DNA of 32,296 bases, from the NCBI GenBank assembly GCA_020354665.1, contig CP070653.1, positions 1,656,427 to 1,688,722 on the forward strand, in the 5' to 3' direction. Position numbers and translations under genes: made by a program. The stretch's first letter is position 1, and each line of letters begins with the position of its first letter. Source of the DNA: Burkholderiales bacterium. Its GTDB lineage: Bacteria > Pseudomonadota > Gammaproteobacteria > Burkholderiales > Burkholderiaceae_C. This document shows, piece by piece, positions 23,990 through 32,296 of the stretch. The notes beneath the pieces are model-generated. The model was given only the letters and a program-made list of their open reading frames with translations. It did no database searches and had not been told where the DNA came from.

Positions 23990-24002
23990 GGCAATGTCTC
24001 CT

Positions 24003-24572
24003 TCACTTGACGCTTGCGTAAAAATGCATCAGCGAATCGATATCGGTGGCCGACAACGCTTTGACCTGCTGCGCCATCGGCTCGGGCATCTTGCGCGTGC
24101 CGGCGACGAACATCTGCATCTGCATCTGCAAGTAGGGCAGCCACTGCCCGGCCAGCGCCGGTACTTCCCCGAAGCTCCGCCGTCCTGAATCGGGATGACA
24201 GCCCGCGCAGCTCGCGCCCTCGATGGCCGCGCCTCGGGCGACTTTGGCTGAGTCGAGCGATTGCTTCGGCGTGTGCGGCTTCTGCTTTGAGTAATAGTCG
24301 CCCATCGCAGCGAATTCGGCATCGGTGTAGCCCTTGGCGAGACGACCCATCAAGGTGGACGGGCGCTCCCCACTCTTGAACTTCTTCATCGCTTCGACGA
24401 TTGCCTCCTTGGAATGCCCGGCCAGATTCGGCATCGATGGCCCTGCGCTGGCGCCGCCGATGCCGTGGCAGCCGGCGCAGCTGTTGGTCAGCATCGCCGG
24501 CGTCGGCGGGGCAGCCGATGCGAATCCGCAGGCCAATGCGGCAAGGGCGAAGAGGGCATATCGGTGATGCAT
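24003..24572 (-). CDS. fccA: Diheme cytochrome c subunit of flavocytochrome c sulfide dehydrogenase
   Basis: A 189-residue periplasmic cytochrome with a Sec signal peptide (1-20, cut after ASA). Two heme sites, C32-AG-C35-H36 and C122-AG-C125-H126, sit in two similar halves, with candidate axial methionines in PSTLMGRLAKGYTDAEFAAM and TRKMPEPM. The arrangement matches the cytochrome c4-like diheme FccA type. It would take electrons from FccB and pass them to a c-type acceptor. The ATG at 24572 has a strong AGAGGAGA site nine bases upstream; a longer in-frame start at 24671 lacks signal-peptide logic. Membership of fccAB rests on the adjacent flavoprotein. Confidence 0.92.
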   Translation of the reverse strand: MHHRYALFALAALACGFASAAPPTPAMLTNSCAGCHGIGGASAGPSMPNLAGHSKEAIVEAMKKFKSGERPSTLMGRLAKGYTDAEFAAMGDYYSKQKPHTPKQSLDSAKVARGAAIEGASCAGCHPDSGRRSFGEVPALAGQWLPYLQMQMQMFVAGTRKMPEPMAQQVKALSATDIDSLMHFYASVK

Positions 24573-24961
24573 CGTGGTCTCCTCTGTGTGGAAGGGTTGC
24601 CGGCTGACGGCATTGCTCTGGTCTTTGATCTCCTCCGGTCCCTTTGCGGGTCCGAGCCTACGCCAGGCCATCCATGCTGCAAAGCGTGGATCACCTACTG
24701 GTCCGGCCGGTTTGCCTCCTACGCAACCGACGCCGGCACCACGACGCTAAGTGATTTCTCGCGCATCGGCAATCGGGTCGGACGCAGTGAACGCACCGGG
24801 CCGTCTGAGCGAGCCGCCCTGCCGGTGGCATGACGCTTCCTCGCCCGGTCCGGCGCCAGCAGGCACCGATCCGGCGCACAGCAGACGCGGACGCGCCGTT
24901 CGGAAAAGCAAACGGGCGCCCGGGTAGCCCGGACGCCCGCAACGATCTGCCGCTCAGTGAC
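24573..24961. other. Intergenic region between fccA and aprA
   Basis: 389 bases on the minus-strand path from aprA to fccA. It holds the aprA terminator (24901-24939) and then about 300 bases without a gene, in which the fccAB promoter should lie. A near-dyad GGTCCC-TTTGC-GGGTCC (24638-24654, one mismatched pair) sits 66 bases before the fccA start and could be an operator. No confident -35/-10 pair was found. Confidence 0.5.
24901..24939 (-). terminator. Intrinsic terminator after aprA
   Basis: On the minus strand a strong hairpin has stem 24934-24939 with 24913-24918 and 24928-24932 with 24920-24924, separated by one mismatch, with a 3-base loop. It is followed by TTTGCTTTT. It starts 22 bases after the aprA stop and separates sat-aprBA from fccAB. 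Confidence 0.8.
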
Positions 24962-26989
24962 CTAGTGCGCGGCCGGCTTGAACAGCTTGCTCTTGTCGAT
25001 CAGGTCGACGTGCTTGCGCTTGAAGCAGGTCCACTCGTGGGTCTTCTTGTCGTACACCGAGTTGACGAAGCAATGCCAGTTCTTCTCGTCGACGAAGTTC
25101 TTGTCGGTGCGGTAGTAGAAGCCCGGGTAGCGTGATTCCTCGCGGAACTGGATGTGCTTCATGTGCGCTTCGGCGGTCAGGATGCGGTGGTAATTCTCCC
25201 AGGCCCGCAACAGCTCGTGCAGGTCCTTGGCGCGCATCTTGGCCGCGTCTTCCTTCAACAGTTCGAGCTTCTCTTCGGCCACCTTGAGGAGCACGCCGTT
25301 GGTGTTGTAGTAGGTGGCGACGCCGGCGACGTACTCGTCCATGATCTTCTGCAGCCGGAACTGCAGCATCTTGGGCGTGATGTAGTGCGGGTTGATGTCG
25401 ATCGCGGTCGTGTAGTCCTTGTGCTGCAGGAAGGTGCGCACCGGCTTGTAGATCGTCTCCGCGATCTGCTCGGTCGTCTCGTCGAACTCGGGCTTGAAGT
25501 CCTTGTTGTCGAGCGCGAACCTGACCATCGACTTGGCGCAGATGCGCCCCTCGGCGTGCGAGCCCGAGCTGAACTTGTGGCCCGATGCGCCGACGCCGTC
25601 GCCGGCGGTGAACAGGCCCTTGACCGTGGTCATCGAACGGTAGCCCCAGTTCCAGCCGCGCGGCAGGTGCGCCGGCACGCCGTCGAGCTCGCCGTCGGCG
25701 GCAGTCGGGGCACCGAGGTCGGTCGGGCCCGACACCCAGATGCCGCAGCAGCCCGAGTGCGAGCCGAGCAGGTACGGCTCGGTGGGCATCAGCTCGCTCA
25801 TCTTCTTTTCGGGCTCGATGTTCTCGCCGACCCAGATGCCGCACTGGCCAATGCACATGTCGAGAAAGTCCTCCCAAGCCTCGGCCTCCAGGTGCTTGAC
25901 CTCCTTGGGCGACAGCGTCTCGCGCAGCTTGCCCAGCGCGGTCACGGTGTCCATGTAGATCGGGCCGCGCCCGTTCTTCATCTCCTCGAGCATCAGGTGG
26001 TTGCGCAGGCACGCGGCCGGCACCGCCGCCTGGCCGTAGGGCGGATACTGGTCGAGCAACGCCTTGTTCTTGATCATGTAGTCTTCGCCGTAGGCGTTGA
26101 CGGCCTTGGCCTTGAACAGCAGGAACCACGCGCCCACCGGACCGTAGCCGTCCTTGAAACGCGCCGGCACGAAGCGGTTCTCCATCATCGTGAGCTCGGC
26201 ACCGGCCTCGGCGGCCATCGCGTAGGTCGAGCCGGCGTTCCACACCGGATACCAGGCGCGGCCCGTACCCTCGCCGACCGAGCGCGGGCGGAACAGGTTC
26301 ACGCAGCCGCCGGCGGCCAGCAGGATCGCCTTGGCCTTGTAGATGTAAATCGTGTTCTCGCGCACCGAGAAACCGGCGGCGCCGGCGATGCGGCCGGGGT
26401 CGTTCTTGTCGTTGATCAGGTGCACGATGAAGACGCGCTCCTGGATGCGGTCCAAGCCCAGCGCCTTCTTCGCGGCTTCGGCGACGATCCACTTGTAGGA
26501 CTCGCCGTTGATCATGATCTGCCACTTGCCCGAGCGCACCGGCTTGCCGCCGTCCCTCAGCGCGGGCAAGCCCTCCTTCTGCGACTCGGCGCCGTCGTGG
26601 CGCACGCCATCGGCGTCGGTCTTCCAGATCGGCAGACCCCATTCCTCGAACAGGTGCACCGACTCGTCGACGTGGCGGCCGAGGTCGTAGGCCAGGTCAT
26701 CGCGCGTGATACCCATCAGGTCGTTGCTGACCATGCGCGCATAGTCGGCGGGGTCCTGCTCCGCTCCGATGTAGGTGTTGATCGCCGACAGGCCCTGCGC
26801 GACCGCGCCCGAGCGGTCCAGCGCCGCCTTGTCGACGAGCTTGATCTTCAGGTCGATGCCCTTCTCGGCTTTCACCGCCTCGGCCCAACGCATCACCTCG
26901 TAGGCTGCTCCGCAGCTGGCCATGCCGCCGCCGATCAGCAGGATGTCCAGGTCCTCCTGGACGATTTCGGGTTTCTCGAACGTTCCCAT
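24962..26989 (-). CDS. aprA: Adenylylsulfate reductase, alpha (flavoprotein) subunit
   Basis: A 675-residue AprA. FAD binding is shown by DILLIGGGMASCGAAYEVMR near the N terminus and the following LDRSGAVAQGLSAINTYIG. Further AprA text includes MVSNDLMGITRDDLAYDLGR, GWKPY-free catalytic core segments GCCGIWVSGPTDLGAP and SGHKFSSGSHAEGRICAKSM. In sulfur oxidisers the enzyme runs in the direction sulfite plus AMP to APS, releasing two electrons. The ATG at 26989 with GGTGAG upstream is preferred over an in-frame TTG at 27001. It follows aprB after 109 bases, and a clear terminator follows it. Qmo proteins at 11.3-16.5 kb are its likely redox partner. Confidence 0.96.
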   Translation of the reverse strand: MGTFEKPEIVQEDLDILLIGGGMASCGAAYEVMRWAEAVKAEKGIDLKIKLVDKAALDRSGAVAQGLSAINTYIGAEQDPADYARMVSNDLMGITRDDLAYDLGRHVDESVHLFEEWGLPIWKTDADGVRHDGAESQKEGLPALRDGGKPVRSGKWQIMINGESYKWIVAEAAKKALGLDRIQERVFIVHLINDKNDPGRIAGAAGFSVRENTIYIYKAKAILLAAGGCVNLFRPRSVGEGTGRAWYPVWNAGSTYAMAAEAGAELTMMENRFVPARFKDGYGPVGAWFLLFKAKAVNAYGEDYMIKNKALLDQYPPYGQAAVPAACLRNHLMLEEMKNGRGPIYMDTVTALGKLRETLSPKEVKHLEAEAWEDFLDMCIGQCGIWVGENIEPEKKMSELMPTEPYLLGSHSGCCGIWVSGPTDLGAPTAADGELDGVPAHLPRGWNWGYRSMTTVKGLFTAGDGVGASGHKFSSGSHAEGRICAKSMVRFALDNKDFKPEFDETTEQIAETIYKPVRTFLQHKDYTTAIDINPHYITPKMLQFRLQKIMDEYVAGVATYYNTNGVLLKVAEEKLELLKEDAAKMRAKDLHELLRAWENYHRILTAEAHMKHIQFREESRYPGFYYRTDKNFVDEKNWHCFVNSVYDKKTHEWTCFKRKHVDLIDKSKLFKPAAH

Positions 26990-27098
26990 TTCGCTCACCA
27001 ATTCCTGTAGGTCACTCGGTTCCGGCGGTTTGATCGGTGCACCAGCGTCCGATCGAACGAGCCGGGCTGAGACGTCGCCTGAGGCGTCCGGCCTCGCG

Positions 27099-27569
27099 TC
27101 ACTTCACGCGCAAGAGCTCGCCGTCGCGCCCCTTGCGGTAGCCGCCGCTCGCGGTGAAAAAGCCGGGTTTCTCGATGTCGGCCAGCTGGGGCATTTCCTT
27201 GCCGCCGTAGGGATCGATCGAGCCCTCCTCGGTCGTACGGATGGGAAACTTGAAGCGCTTCAGCGTGCCATTGCGGAACTTGATCGTCCACATGATCGAG
27301 TCCGAACCGCGCAGCGGCTGCACCGAGCCGCCCAGCGGCACGATGTCGGCGTAGTGGCGCACCTCGATCGCGTTCTGCGGACAGATCTTCACGCACGAGT
27401 AGCACTCCCAGCACTGCTCGGGCTCCTGGTTGAACGCCTTCATCGCATGGCCGGTCTGCGAGCCGTCCTTGTCGAGCAACATCAGGTCATGCGGGCAGAT
27501 GTACATGCAAGCGGTCTTGTCCTGGCCCTTGCAGCCATCGCAGTTGTCGGTTCTCACGTAGGTCGGCAT
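27099..27569 (-). CDS. aprB: Adenylylsulfate reductase, beta (ferredoxin) subunit
   Basis: A 156-residue AprB. Its two [4Fe-4S] clusters are held by C10/C13/C21/C25 (NCDGCKGQDKTACMYIC) and C53/C56/C59/C63 (CWECYSCVKIC). A beta-rich middle and a C-terminal tail (GSIDPYGGKEMPQL, ASGGYRKGRDGELLRVK) then wrap AprA in known structures. It carries electrons from the FAD in AprA to the membrane complex. The ATG at 27569 has an AAAGGAG site seven bases upstream; a longer frame from 27620 adds only unrelated residues. It lies between sat and aprA, 62 bases after sat. Confidence 0.96.
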   Translation of the reverse strand: MPTYVRTDNCDGCKGQDKTACMYICPHDLMLLDKDGSQTGHAMKAFNQEPEQCWECYSCVKICPQNAIEVRHYADIVPLGGSVQPLRGSDSIMWTIKFRNGTLKRFKFPIRTTEEGSIDPYGGKEMPQLADIEKPGFFTASGGYRKGRDGELLRVK

Positions 27570-27631
27570 CGTTTTGCTCCTTTGGTTTGACTGGTGGGCA
27601 CCCGGTTGCCGGCATGCCACTACATCGCGGC

Positions 27632-28849
27632 TCAGCGTGCTGGTTGTTTCGCGGGGTTCGGGTTGGCGGGCTGCGACTCGGCCAGCCCGGCGTAGTACTC
27701 GCGAAGGATCTCGAGCACCTCAGGGCGGCTGAATTCAGCTGGAACGGGTTCGCCGGTGGACAGCGACTTGCGCAACTGCGTGCCCGAGACCTGCAGGCGG
27801 TCGGCATCGCCGTGCGGGCAGGTTCGGCCCGAGGCCATGCCACCGCACCGATAGCACCAGAACGACACGTCGATCTTCAGCGGCTGGGTCTGCAGCGAGC
27901 CAGCGGGAATCTCGTCGAAGATGTGGTGCGCATCGAACGGCCCGTAGTAGCTGCCCACGCCCGCGTGGTCACGCCCGACGATCTGGTGCGAGCAGCCATA
28001 GTTCTGGCGGAACAGCGCATGCAGCAGCGCCTCGCGCGGGCCGGCGTAGCGCATGTCGAGCGGATAGCCGGCCTGCACGATCGTCGACGGCACGAAGTAG
28101 TGCTCCGCCAGCGCGCTGATCGCGCGCGTTCGCACCTCGGCGGGGATGTCGCCCGCCTTCAGCGCGCCCAGCAGCGAGTGCACCAGCACGCCGTCGCAGG
28201 TCTCGATCGCAACCTTCGCGAGATATTCGTGCGAGCGATGCATCGGGTTGCGCGTCTGGAACGCGGCGATGCGCCACCAGCCGAGCGACTCGAACAGCCT
28301 GCGCGTCTGCGCCGGCGTCTTGAACAGGTCGCCGTACTTTTCCGGAAAGCCGCCTTGCGAGAGCACCTTGAGTGGCCCCGCAAGGTTCACGTCCCCCTGC
28401 TCCATCACCATCTTGACGCCGGGATGCTGGAGATCGGCTGTCTTGAAGATGGTGACGCACTCGTGGGCCTTGTTGATCGAGTACTTCTCGGTGACCTTCA
28501 TCGTCCCGAGCACGTGGCCGTCGTCCGGATCGACGAGGGCAATGTCCTGGCCCGTGTGGAACGTCGCTGCAGTCGCGGAATCCGTCGACAACGTGATCGG
28601 GATCGGCCAGAACAGGCCGCTCGCAAGGCGCATGCCGTCACACACCCCGCGCCAGTCCGCCTCGGACATGAATCCTTCCAGCGGCGTGAAGCCGCCGATG
28701 CCCAGCATGATGATGTCGCCACGCTCGCGCGAACTCACCCTGATCTTGGGCAGACCGAGCGCGCGCTGACGCTCGGCTTCAAGCGCCGCACCCTCGAGCA
28801 ACAACGGCCGCAGGTGCGAACTGCCGTGGGGGCTGACGAGGTCACCCAT
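27632..28849 (-). CDS. sat: Dissimilatory ATP sulfurylase
   Basis: A 405-residue Sat. The nucleotide-binding motifs are [11 protein letters not shown] (198-208) and GRDHAGVG (292-299). A zinc-type motif C332-x2-C335-x8-C344-x-H346 ([15 protein letters not shown]) is typical of dissimilatory Sat. In the oxidative direction it turns APS plus pyrophosphate into sulfate plus ATP, a substrate-level ATP yield. The ATG at 28849 has GGGGAG about nine bases upstream. It is the first gene of sat-aprB-aprA and diverges from a LysR gene across about 208 bases that should hold the promoter. Confidence 0.95.
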   Translation of the reverse strand: MGDLVSPHGSSHLRPLLLEGAALEAERQRALGLPKIRVSSRERGDIIMLGIGGFTPLEGFMSEADWRGVCDGMRLASGLFWPIPITLSTDSATAATFHTGQDIALVDPDDGHVLGTMKVTEKYSINKAHECVTIFKTADLQHPGVKMVMEQGDVNLAGPLKVLSQGGFPEKYGDLFKTPAQTRRLFESLGWWRIAAFQTRNPMHRSHEYLAKVAIETCDGVLVHSLLGALKAGDIPAEVRTRAISALAEHYFVPSTIVQAGYPLDMRYAGPREALLHALFRQNYGCSHQIVGRDHAGVGSYYGPFDAHHIFDEIPAGSLQTQPLKIDVSFWCYRCGGMASGRTCPHGDADRLQVSGTQLRKSLSTGEPVPAEFSRPEVLEILREYYAGLAESQPANPNPAKQPAR

Positions 28850-29057
28850 GGCTCACACTCCCCAATGCGCCCGCCGACTCAGACCGGGGCCGGCTGCGGG
28901 CTGCCAGCTGTAGACGGAACGCTTCGCACGAGTCATAAAAGGATCCCCCGACGAGAAAGCGGTCATCCGGGGCGTGCACCCGGCGTTTGGCCCCAAGGTC
29001 AACAGGGCGATCGTAGGTATCATCGCTCAAAAGGAAAAACGGACAATTCTGTTCATC
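28850..29057. promoter_or_regulatory. Divergent promoter region between sat and the LysR gene
   Basis: A 208-base divergent intergenic region. Its right edge has an interrupted palindrome GGACA-N13-TGTCC (29041-29063). For sat, a weak sigma-70-like pair on the minus strand is TTGTCC (29046-29041) and GATGAT 16 bases further on; each matches four of six consensus bases. The AT-rich block 29026-29050 stands out from the surrounding GC-rich DNA. Control of sat-aprBA by the divergent LysR protein is the usual arrangement for this family and is inferred here. Confidence 0.45.
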
Positions 29058-29996
29058 GTGTCCGCAAAAACCGATCAGCAGCCCAGTGCCCACCAACCCC
29101 CGCGGTTGCGGTTGAGCCTGCGCCAGCTGGAGGTCTTCGTGGCCACCGCGCGCGTGGGCTCGACAAGGGGTGCCGCCGACCGCGTGGCACGCTCGCAGTC
29201 GGCGGCCAGCGCGGCGCTGGCCGACTTGGAAAGCAGCCTGGGCGTCCTGCTGTTTGACCGCGTCGGCCGCCGGCTGCTGCTCAACGAGAACGGACGCGCC
29301 CTTTTACCCAAGGCCGCGTCGCTGATTGACCAAGCGGTCGAGCTGGAGCACCTGTTCTCCGGTGCCCACGCCGCGCCGCTGCGGCTCGCCGCGAGCCTGA
29401 CGATCGGCGAATACCTGCTGCCGGGACTGTTGGCAAGCTGGAAGCTCGCCTACCCGACCCACACGGTGCAACTCATGATCGGCAACACCGCCGAGGTGAT
29501 CGACGCCGTGGTCGGCTTCGATGCGGATCTCGGTTTCATCGAGGGAACGCAGACCCATCCGCGGCTGATCGTGCGGCCGTGGCTCACCGACGAGTTGGTG
29601 ATCGTTGCCGCCGCCGCGCACATGCTGGCGGGCCGCGCCGTCAGCATGCGTCAGCTGCGCGAGGCGACCTGGGCCCTTCGTGAACCGGGCTCGGGCACGC
29701 GGGAGGCCTCCGATCTGTGGCTGCTTGAGCGCGTCGGTCCGCTCAAGGTGGAGTTCGAATTGACGAGCCCGGAAGCGATCAAGCGGCTCGTCGCAGCGGG
29801 TGCCGCGCTCGGCTGCCTTGCGCGCGAAGTCGTCGCGCAGGAGCTGGCGCAGGGCACGCTGGTCGAACTCGAGACCAGCCTGCCGCGCGCGACCCGGCGG
29901 CTGTCGATCGTGATCAATCGAGACAAGCACGTCGGACGCGACATTGCGCGTTTCATGCGCCACTGCACACAACTGCATTCCCCCGCGCGCGGGTAG
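29058..29996 (+). CDS. LysR-family transcriptional regulator
   Basis: A LysR-type regulator of about 312 residues. The winged helix-turn-helix opens with LSLRQLEVFVATARVGSTRG and runs through AALADLESSLGVLLFDRVGR. The C-terminal effector-binding domain includes LRLAASLTIGEYLLPGLLAS, DLGFIEG, EPGSGTREASDLWLLE and AAGAALGCLAREVV. The start is uncertain: GTG 29058 puts 19 residues before the HTH, and GTG 28974 is the alternative. It diverges from sat-aprBA and so is the natural candidate to control it, perhaps sensing a sulfur compound as CysB- or YeiE-like relatives do. That is inference; the effector is unknown. Confidence 0.87.
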   Translation: MSAKTDQQPSAHQPPRLRLSLRQLEVFVATARVGSTRGAADRVARSQSAASAALADLESSLGVLLFDRVGRRLLLNENGRALLPKAASLIDQAVELEHLFSGAHAAPLRLAASLTIGEYLLPGLLASWKLAYPTHTVQLMIGNTAEVIDAVVGFDADLGFIEGTQTHPRLIVRPWLTDELVIVAAAAHMLAGRAVSMRQLREATWALREPGSGTREASDLWLLERVGPLKVEFELTSPEAIKRLVAAGAALGCLAREVVAQELAQGTLVELETSLPRATRRLSIVINRDKHVGRDIARFMRHCTQLHSPARG

Positions 29997-30288
29997 GCGC
30001 TTGCGCCCCATGGGCAAGCGACATCGGCCGCAACTGCCACACACGGCTGCCAAGGCTGCCTGCGATGCGACGAGACGGTCGCAGTTCGCCGTCGTGGAGG
30101 TGCCCGGCAGGCGGACTGGCTCGACGCCCGGCAGCATGGCCGCTCGAAGTCGCCGGAAGACGTCCGGCCAGAGTGCGCCCGTCCTCGGGGATTACCCGCA
30201 CAACAAGCGATGGCACGATACGTCGCGGCAGGTTCCAATTTCGACACCGTCGCCAGCGCCGGATTGGCTGGCGCGCGACAATTTCTCA

Positions 30289-31506
30289 ATGGCCGCTTTT
30301 GTCCCCCCGATCAGTCCGCCGCGAACGTCAGCGGCCGCCGCGACGGCGAGCACGGTCTCGGGCATCCTGGCCGAGATCACGGCCGGCCTCGCAGCTGGCA
30401 ACGACCTGCACGATCTGCTCGGTCGCTTTCTTGATCCGATCATGCAGATCGCCGGTGCGCAGGCCGGCGCCGTGCGCATCATCGATGAGCGCGACAGGCG
30501 CATGCACCTGGCCGGTGACCTCGGCCTGCCGCATGGCGTCCGCGACGCAGAGCGGTCGGTCGAGGACGACTGCGGGGCTTGCGGGGCGGCGCTGCTGGCT
30601 GACCGGCCCGTCTGGGCGGACGACCTGGCGCCGTGCGCGCGCCGCAGCGACGGCGAGTTCTTCGGCAGCGGCTGCCAGCGCGTGCTGGCGGTACCGCTGC
30701 ACCACCGCGGCCGCGTGCTGGGCGTCTACACGCTGTTCTACGAAGGTCACGCCGAACCCGGCCCAGAAATCTTCGCGCTGCTCAAGTCGATCGGCGACCT
30801 GCTCGGGCTGGCGCTGGACAACGCCCGACTCGAGCGCGAGAACCTGCGGGCGACGGTGGCCAACGAGCGCCAGATGATGGCCGCCGAGGTGCACGATTCG
30901 GTGGCGCAGGCGCTGACCTACTTGAAGATGCGCCTGCCGCTGCTGCACGATGCGATGCTCGCGCACGATGACGCCCGGTCGCTCAAGTACTACGGCGACA
31001 TCCGGCAAGCGGTTGGCGATGCACACAGCAGCCTGCGCCAGATCCTCGCCGACTTCCGCGCCCCCATCGACCCCGAAGGCCTCATGCACGCGTTGCGTCG
31101 CGTCGCGGCCAGCTTCAAGAAGCGAACCGGCATCGAGTTCGAGTTGGTCGACCAGCTGGGCGAATTGCCGCTGGCAGCCGACGCGCAGGCGCAGGTGTTC
31201 CACGTCGTGCAGGAGGCGCTGGCCAACGTCGAACGCCACTCGCTGGCTCGGCATGCGTGGGTGAAGGTTGCGCTTGCCGATGGCCACGTGCAGGTGCGGG
31301 TCGAGGACGATGGCACCGGCGTCGACGTCGGTTCGCGTGAGGCGGCCACGTCGCATTACGGCATCGACATCATGAAGGCACGGGCCAGGCGCCTGGGCGG
31401 GTCGCTCGAACTGCGCTCGCGGCGGGGTGGCGGCACCTGCGTGCACCTGAGCTTCCCGCTGGAACCGCCCCAGCGACGCCCGCGCGGACAGGTCCAAGGC
31501 CCATGA
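30289..31506 (+). CDS. GAF-domain histidine kinase of the NarX/LiaS-like (HisKA_3) class
   Basis: A 405-residue sensor kinase without membrane helices. An N-terminal GAF domain (about 30-180) contains four cysteines, C95-x2-C98, C116 and C129 (DDCGACGAALL, DLAPC, GSGCQRV). A HisKA_3 dimerisation domain follows with phospho-acceptor H202 in AAEVHDSVAQAL, then an HATPase domain (VFHVVQEALANVERHS, VEDDGTGV, HYGIDIMKARARRLGG). The ATG at 30289 is the best start; the frame is open further upstream but without domain character. The stop overlaps the response-regulator start (ATGA), so they are translationally coupled. The cysteine set suggests a redox, metal or iron-sulfur sensor in the cytoplasm, not shown here. 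Confidence 0.88.
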   Translation: MAAFVPPISPPRTSAAAATASTVSGILAEITAGLAAGNDLHDLLGRFLDPIMQIAGAQAGAVRIIDERDRRMHLAGDLGLPHGVRDAERSVEDDCGACGAALLADRPVWADDLAPCARRSDGEFFGSGCQRVLAVPLHHRGRVLGVYTLFYEGHAEPGPEIFALLKSIGDLLGLALDNARLERENLRATVANERQMMAAEVHDSVAQALTYLKMRLPLLHDAMLAHDDARSLKYYGDIRQAVGDAHSSLRQILADFRAPIDPEGLMHALRRVAASFKKRTGIEFELVDQLGELPLAADAQAQVFHVVQEALANVERHSLARHAWVKVALADGHVQVRVEDDGTGVDVGSREAATSHYGIDIMKARARRLGGSLELRSRRGGGTCVHLSFPLEPPQRRPRGQVQGP

Positions 31507-32216
31507 CGAGTGACGCCGCCGCGCCGCCGGGCCTGCGCATCGTGATGGTCGACGACCATGCGCTGTGCCGCAACGGCCTGACCGACCTGATCGCCCATCG
31601 AAGCCCGATGCGCATCGTGGCCTCCACCGGCGACCCCGACGAGGCGATCGCGCTGGTGCGCGAGCACCGGCCCGATCTGCTGATCCTGGACTTGCGCATG
31701 CCTGCGACCGACGGCATGTCGCTGTTGCGGCGGATGCGCGCCGAAGGCATCGACACGCCCGCTGTGATCCTGACGATGAGCGACACACAGGCCGACCTGG
31801 CAGCGGCGTTGCGCGCCGGCGTGCGGGGCTACCTGCTCAAGGACATGGACCCCGAGGAAGTGCTGAACGCCATCGCGCGTGCCGGTCGCGGCGAACTCGT
31901 CGTCGCGCCTGCGCTCACGCTCAAGCTCGCGCAGATGCTGCAGTCGGGCCCGAGTGCCCCCGAAAAGCGTGACCTGATCGCATCGCTGACCGAACGCGAA
32001 CGGCAGATCCTCGACCATCTGTCGCGCGGCGAGAGCAACAAGGCGATTGCCCGTGCGCTGGAGATCAGCCACGACACGGTCAAGCTGCACGTGCGACACA
32101 TCCGGGCCAAGCTCAACCTGAGCTCGCGCGTCGAGGCGGCCGTGTTTGCCGTGGAGTACCGGACGTCTTCCGAGGGGTCGTCGCTGTCTCAGCCGCTGCG
32201 CCAGGCGGGGCGCTGA
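31503..32216 (+). CDS. NarL/FixJ-family response regulator
   Basis: A 237-residue response regulator. The receiver domain has acidic D17-D18, phospho-acceptor D63 (LILDLRMPATDG), T91 and K113 (GYLLKDMD). The LuxR-type DNA-binding domain (about 165-230) has LTEREREQ-like text and the recognition helix in SNKAIARALEISHDTVKLHV. Its ATG overlaps the kinase stop. Target sites are unknown; the tandem dyads at 10605-10645 have half sites of the kind this family uses and are a candidate. Confidence 0.93.
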   Translation: MTSDAAAPPGLRIVMVDDHALCRNGLTDLIAHRSPMRIVASTGDPDEAIALVREHRPDLLILDLRMPATDGMSLLRRMRAEGIDTPAVILTMSDTQADLAAALRAGVRGYLLKDMDPEEVLNAIARAGRGELVVAPALTLKLAQMLQSGPSAPEKRDLIASLTERERQILDHLSRGESNKAIARALEISHDTVKLHVRHIRAKLNLSSRVEAAVFAVEYRTSSEGSSLSQPLRQAGR

Positions 32217-32220
32217 CCGT

Positions 32221-32296
32221 TCACGCCGCGGCGCGGCACGGCGTCACCGCCAGGCCACCGATCTCGCCGAACCAGGCGAGCCGGTCGCGCAGCCGG
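32221..32296 (-). CDS. 3' end of an unidentified gene
   Basis: The last 24 codons of a minus-strand frame, reading ...RLRDRLAWFGEIGG then LAVTPCRAAA and a TGA stop at 32221-32223. It converges on the response regulator, four bases beyond its stop. GC-rich third positions look coding. Too little is visible to identify the family. Confidence 0.4.
   Translation of the reverse strand, partial: RLRDRLAWFGEIGGLAVTPCRAAA

Noticed and set aside
24913-24939. Hairpin as an operator for fccA
   Set aside because: The T-rich tail on the minus strand and its position right after aprA make an intrinsic terminator the better reading.
25154-27010. Long plus-strand frame opposite aprA
   Set aside because: Antisense shadow without recognisable domains.
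1-32296. CRISPR arrays, tRNA/rRNA genes, insertion sequences, phage genes
   Set aside because: No regularly spaced repeats, cloverleaf sequences, transposase motifs or terminal inverted repeats were seen.

Overview
The window is about 32.3 kb of GC-rich DNA (roughly two thirds G+C by eye) from what looks like a sulfur-oxidising betaproteobacterium. Support: a dissimilatory sulfur-oxidation gene set (fccAB, sat-aprBA, qmoAB-hdrCB, a SoeABC-type sulfite dehydrogenase), Gram-negative features (FadL-type porin, Tat and Sec signals, periplasmic diheme cytochrome) and an intergenic stem-loop repeat of a kind I associate with Burkholderiales. No rRNA, tRNA, CRISPR array, transposase or phage gene was seen. 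Species cannot be named from this evidence.

Layout. (A) 1-10.5 kb, all on the minus strand. The order of transcription is soeA-soeB-soeC, two SulP-type anion transporters, a small CMD/AhpD-like plus Rieske protein, and a FadL-type outer-membrane protein that runs off the window edge. From soeC to the Rieske gene every junction is a 4-base stop/start overlap, so these four genes are almost certainly translated as a coupled unit. (B) 10.5-10.72 kb is a divergent control region with two tandem inverted repeats. (C) 10.72-16.5 kb, plus strand: a small metallophosphoesterase, then qmoA, qmoB, hdrC and hdrB, the presumed electron acceptor or donor complex for APS reductase. qmoA carries an in-frame TAG that splits it into two frames. 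(D) 16.9-22.4 kb is a mixed region: a single-domain rhodanese, an oxalate-CoA-ligase-like enzyme, a ketopantoate-reductase-like protein, a fumarylacetoacetate-hydrolase-family enzyme, a MazG-like pyrophosphohydrolase and a YkgJ-type Cys-cluster protein. (E) 22.7-24.6 kb, minus strand: fccA-fccB, flavocytochrome c sulfide dehydrogenase. (F) 25-28.85 kb, minus strand: sat-aprB-aprA, closed by a good intrinsic terminator. (G) 29-32.2 kb, plus strand: a divergent LysR regulator, then an overlapping GAF histidine kinase / NarL-type response regulator pair. The last 76 bases hold the 3' end of another minus-strand gene.

How it fits together (inference from known families). FccAB oxidises sulfide in the periplasm. 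Sulfite formed in the cytoplasm can be oxidised directly by SoeABC, or by AprBA to APS and then by Sat to sulfate plus ATP. QmoAB-HdrCB exchanges electrons with AprBA, and the SulP pair moves sulfate or another oxyanion across the inner membrane. Both sulfite-oxidation routes therefore sit in one locus, with a LysR protein and a two-component system as candidate regulators.

Most worth a second look: the TAG inside qmoA, the tandem dyad between soeA and the qmo operon, the overlapping soeC-sulP-sulP-CMD/Rieske unit with its unusual SulP proteins, and the four-cysteine GAF sensor kinase.
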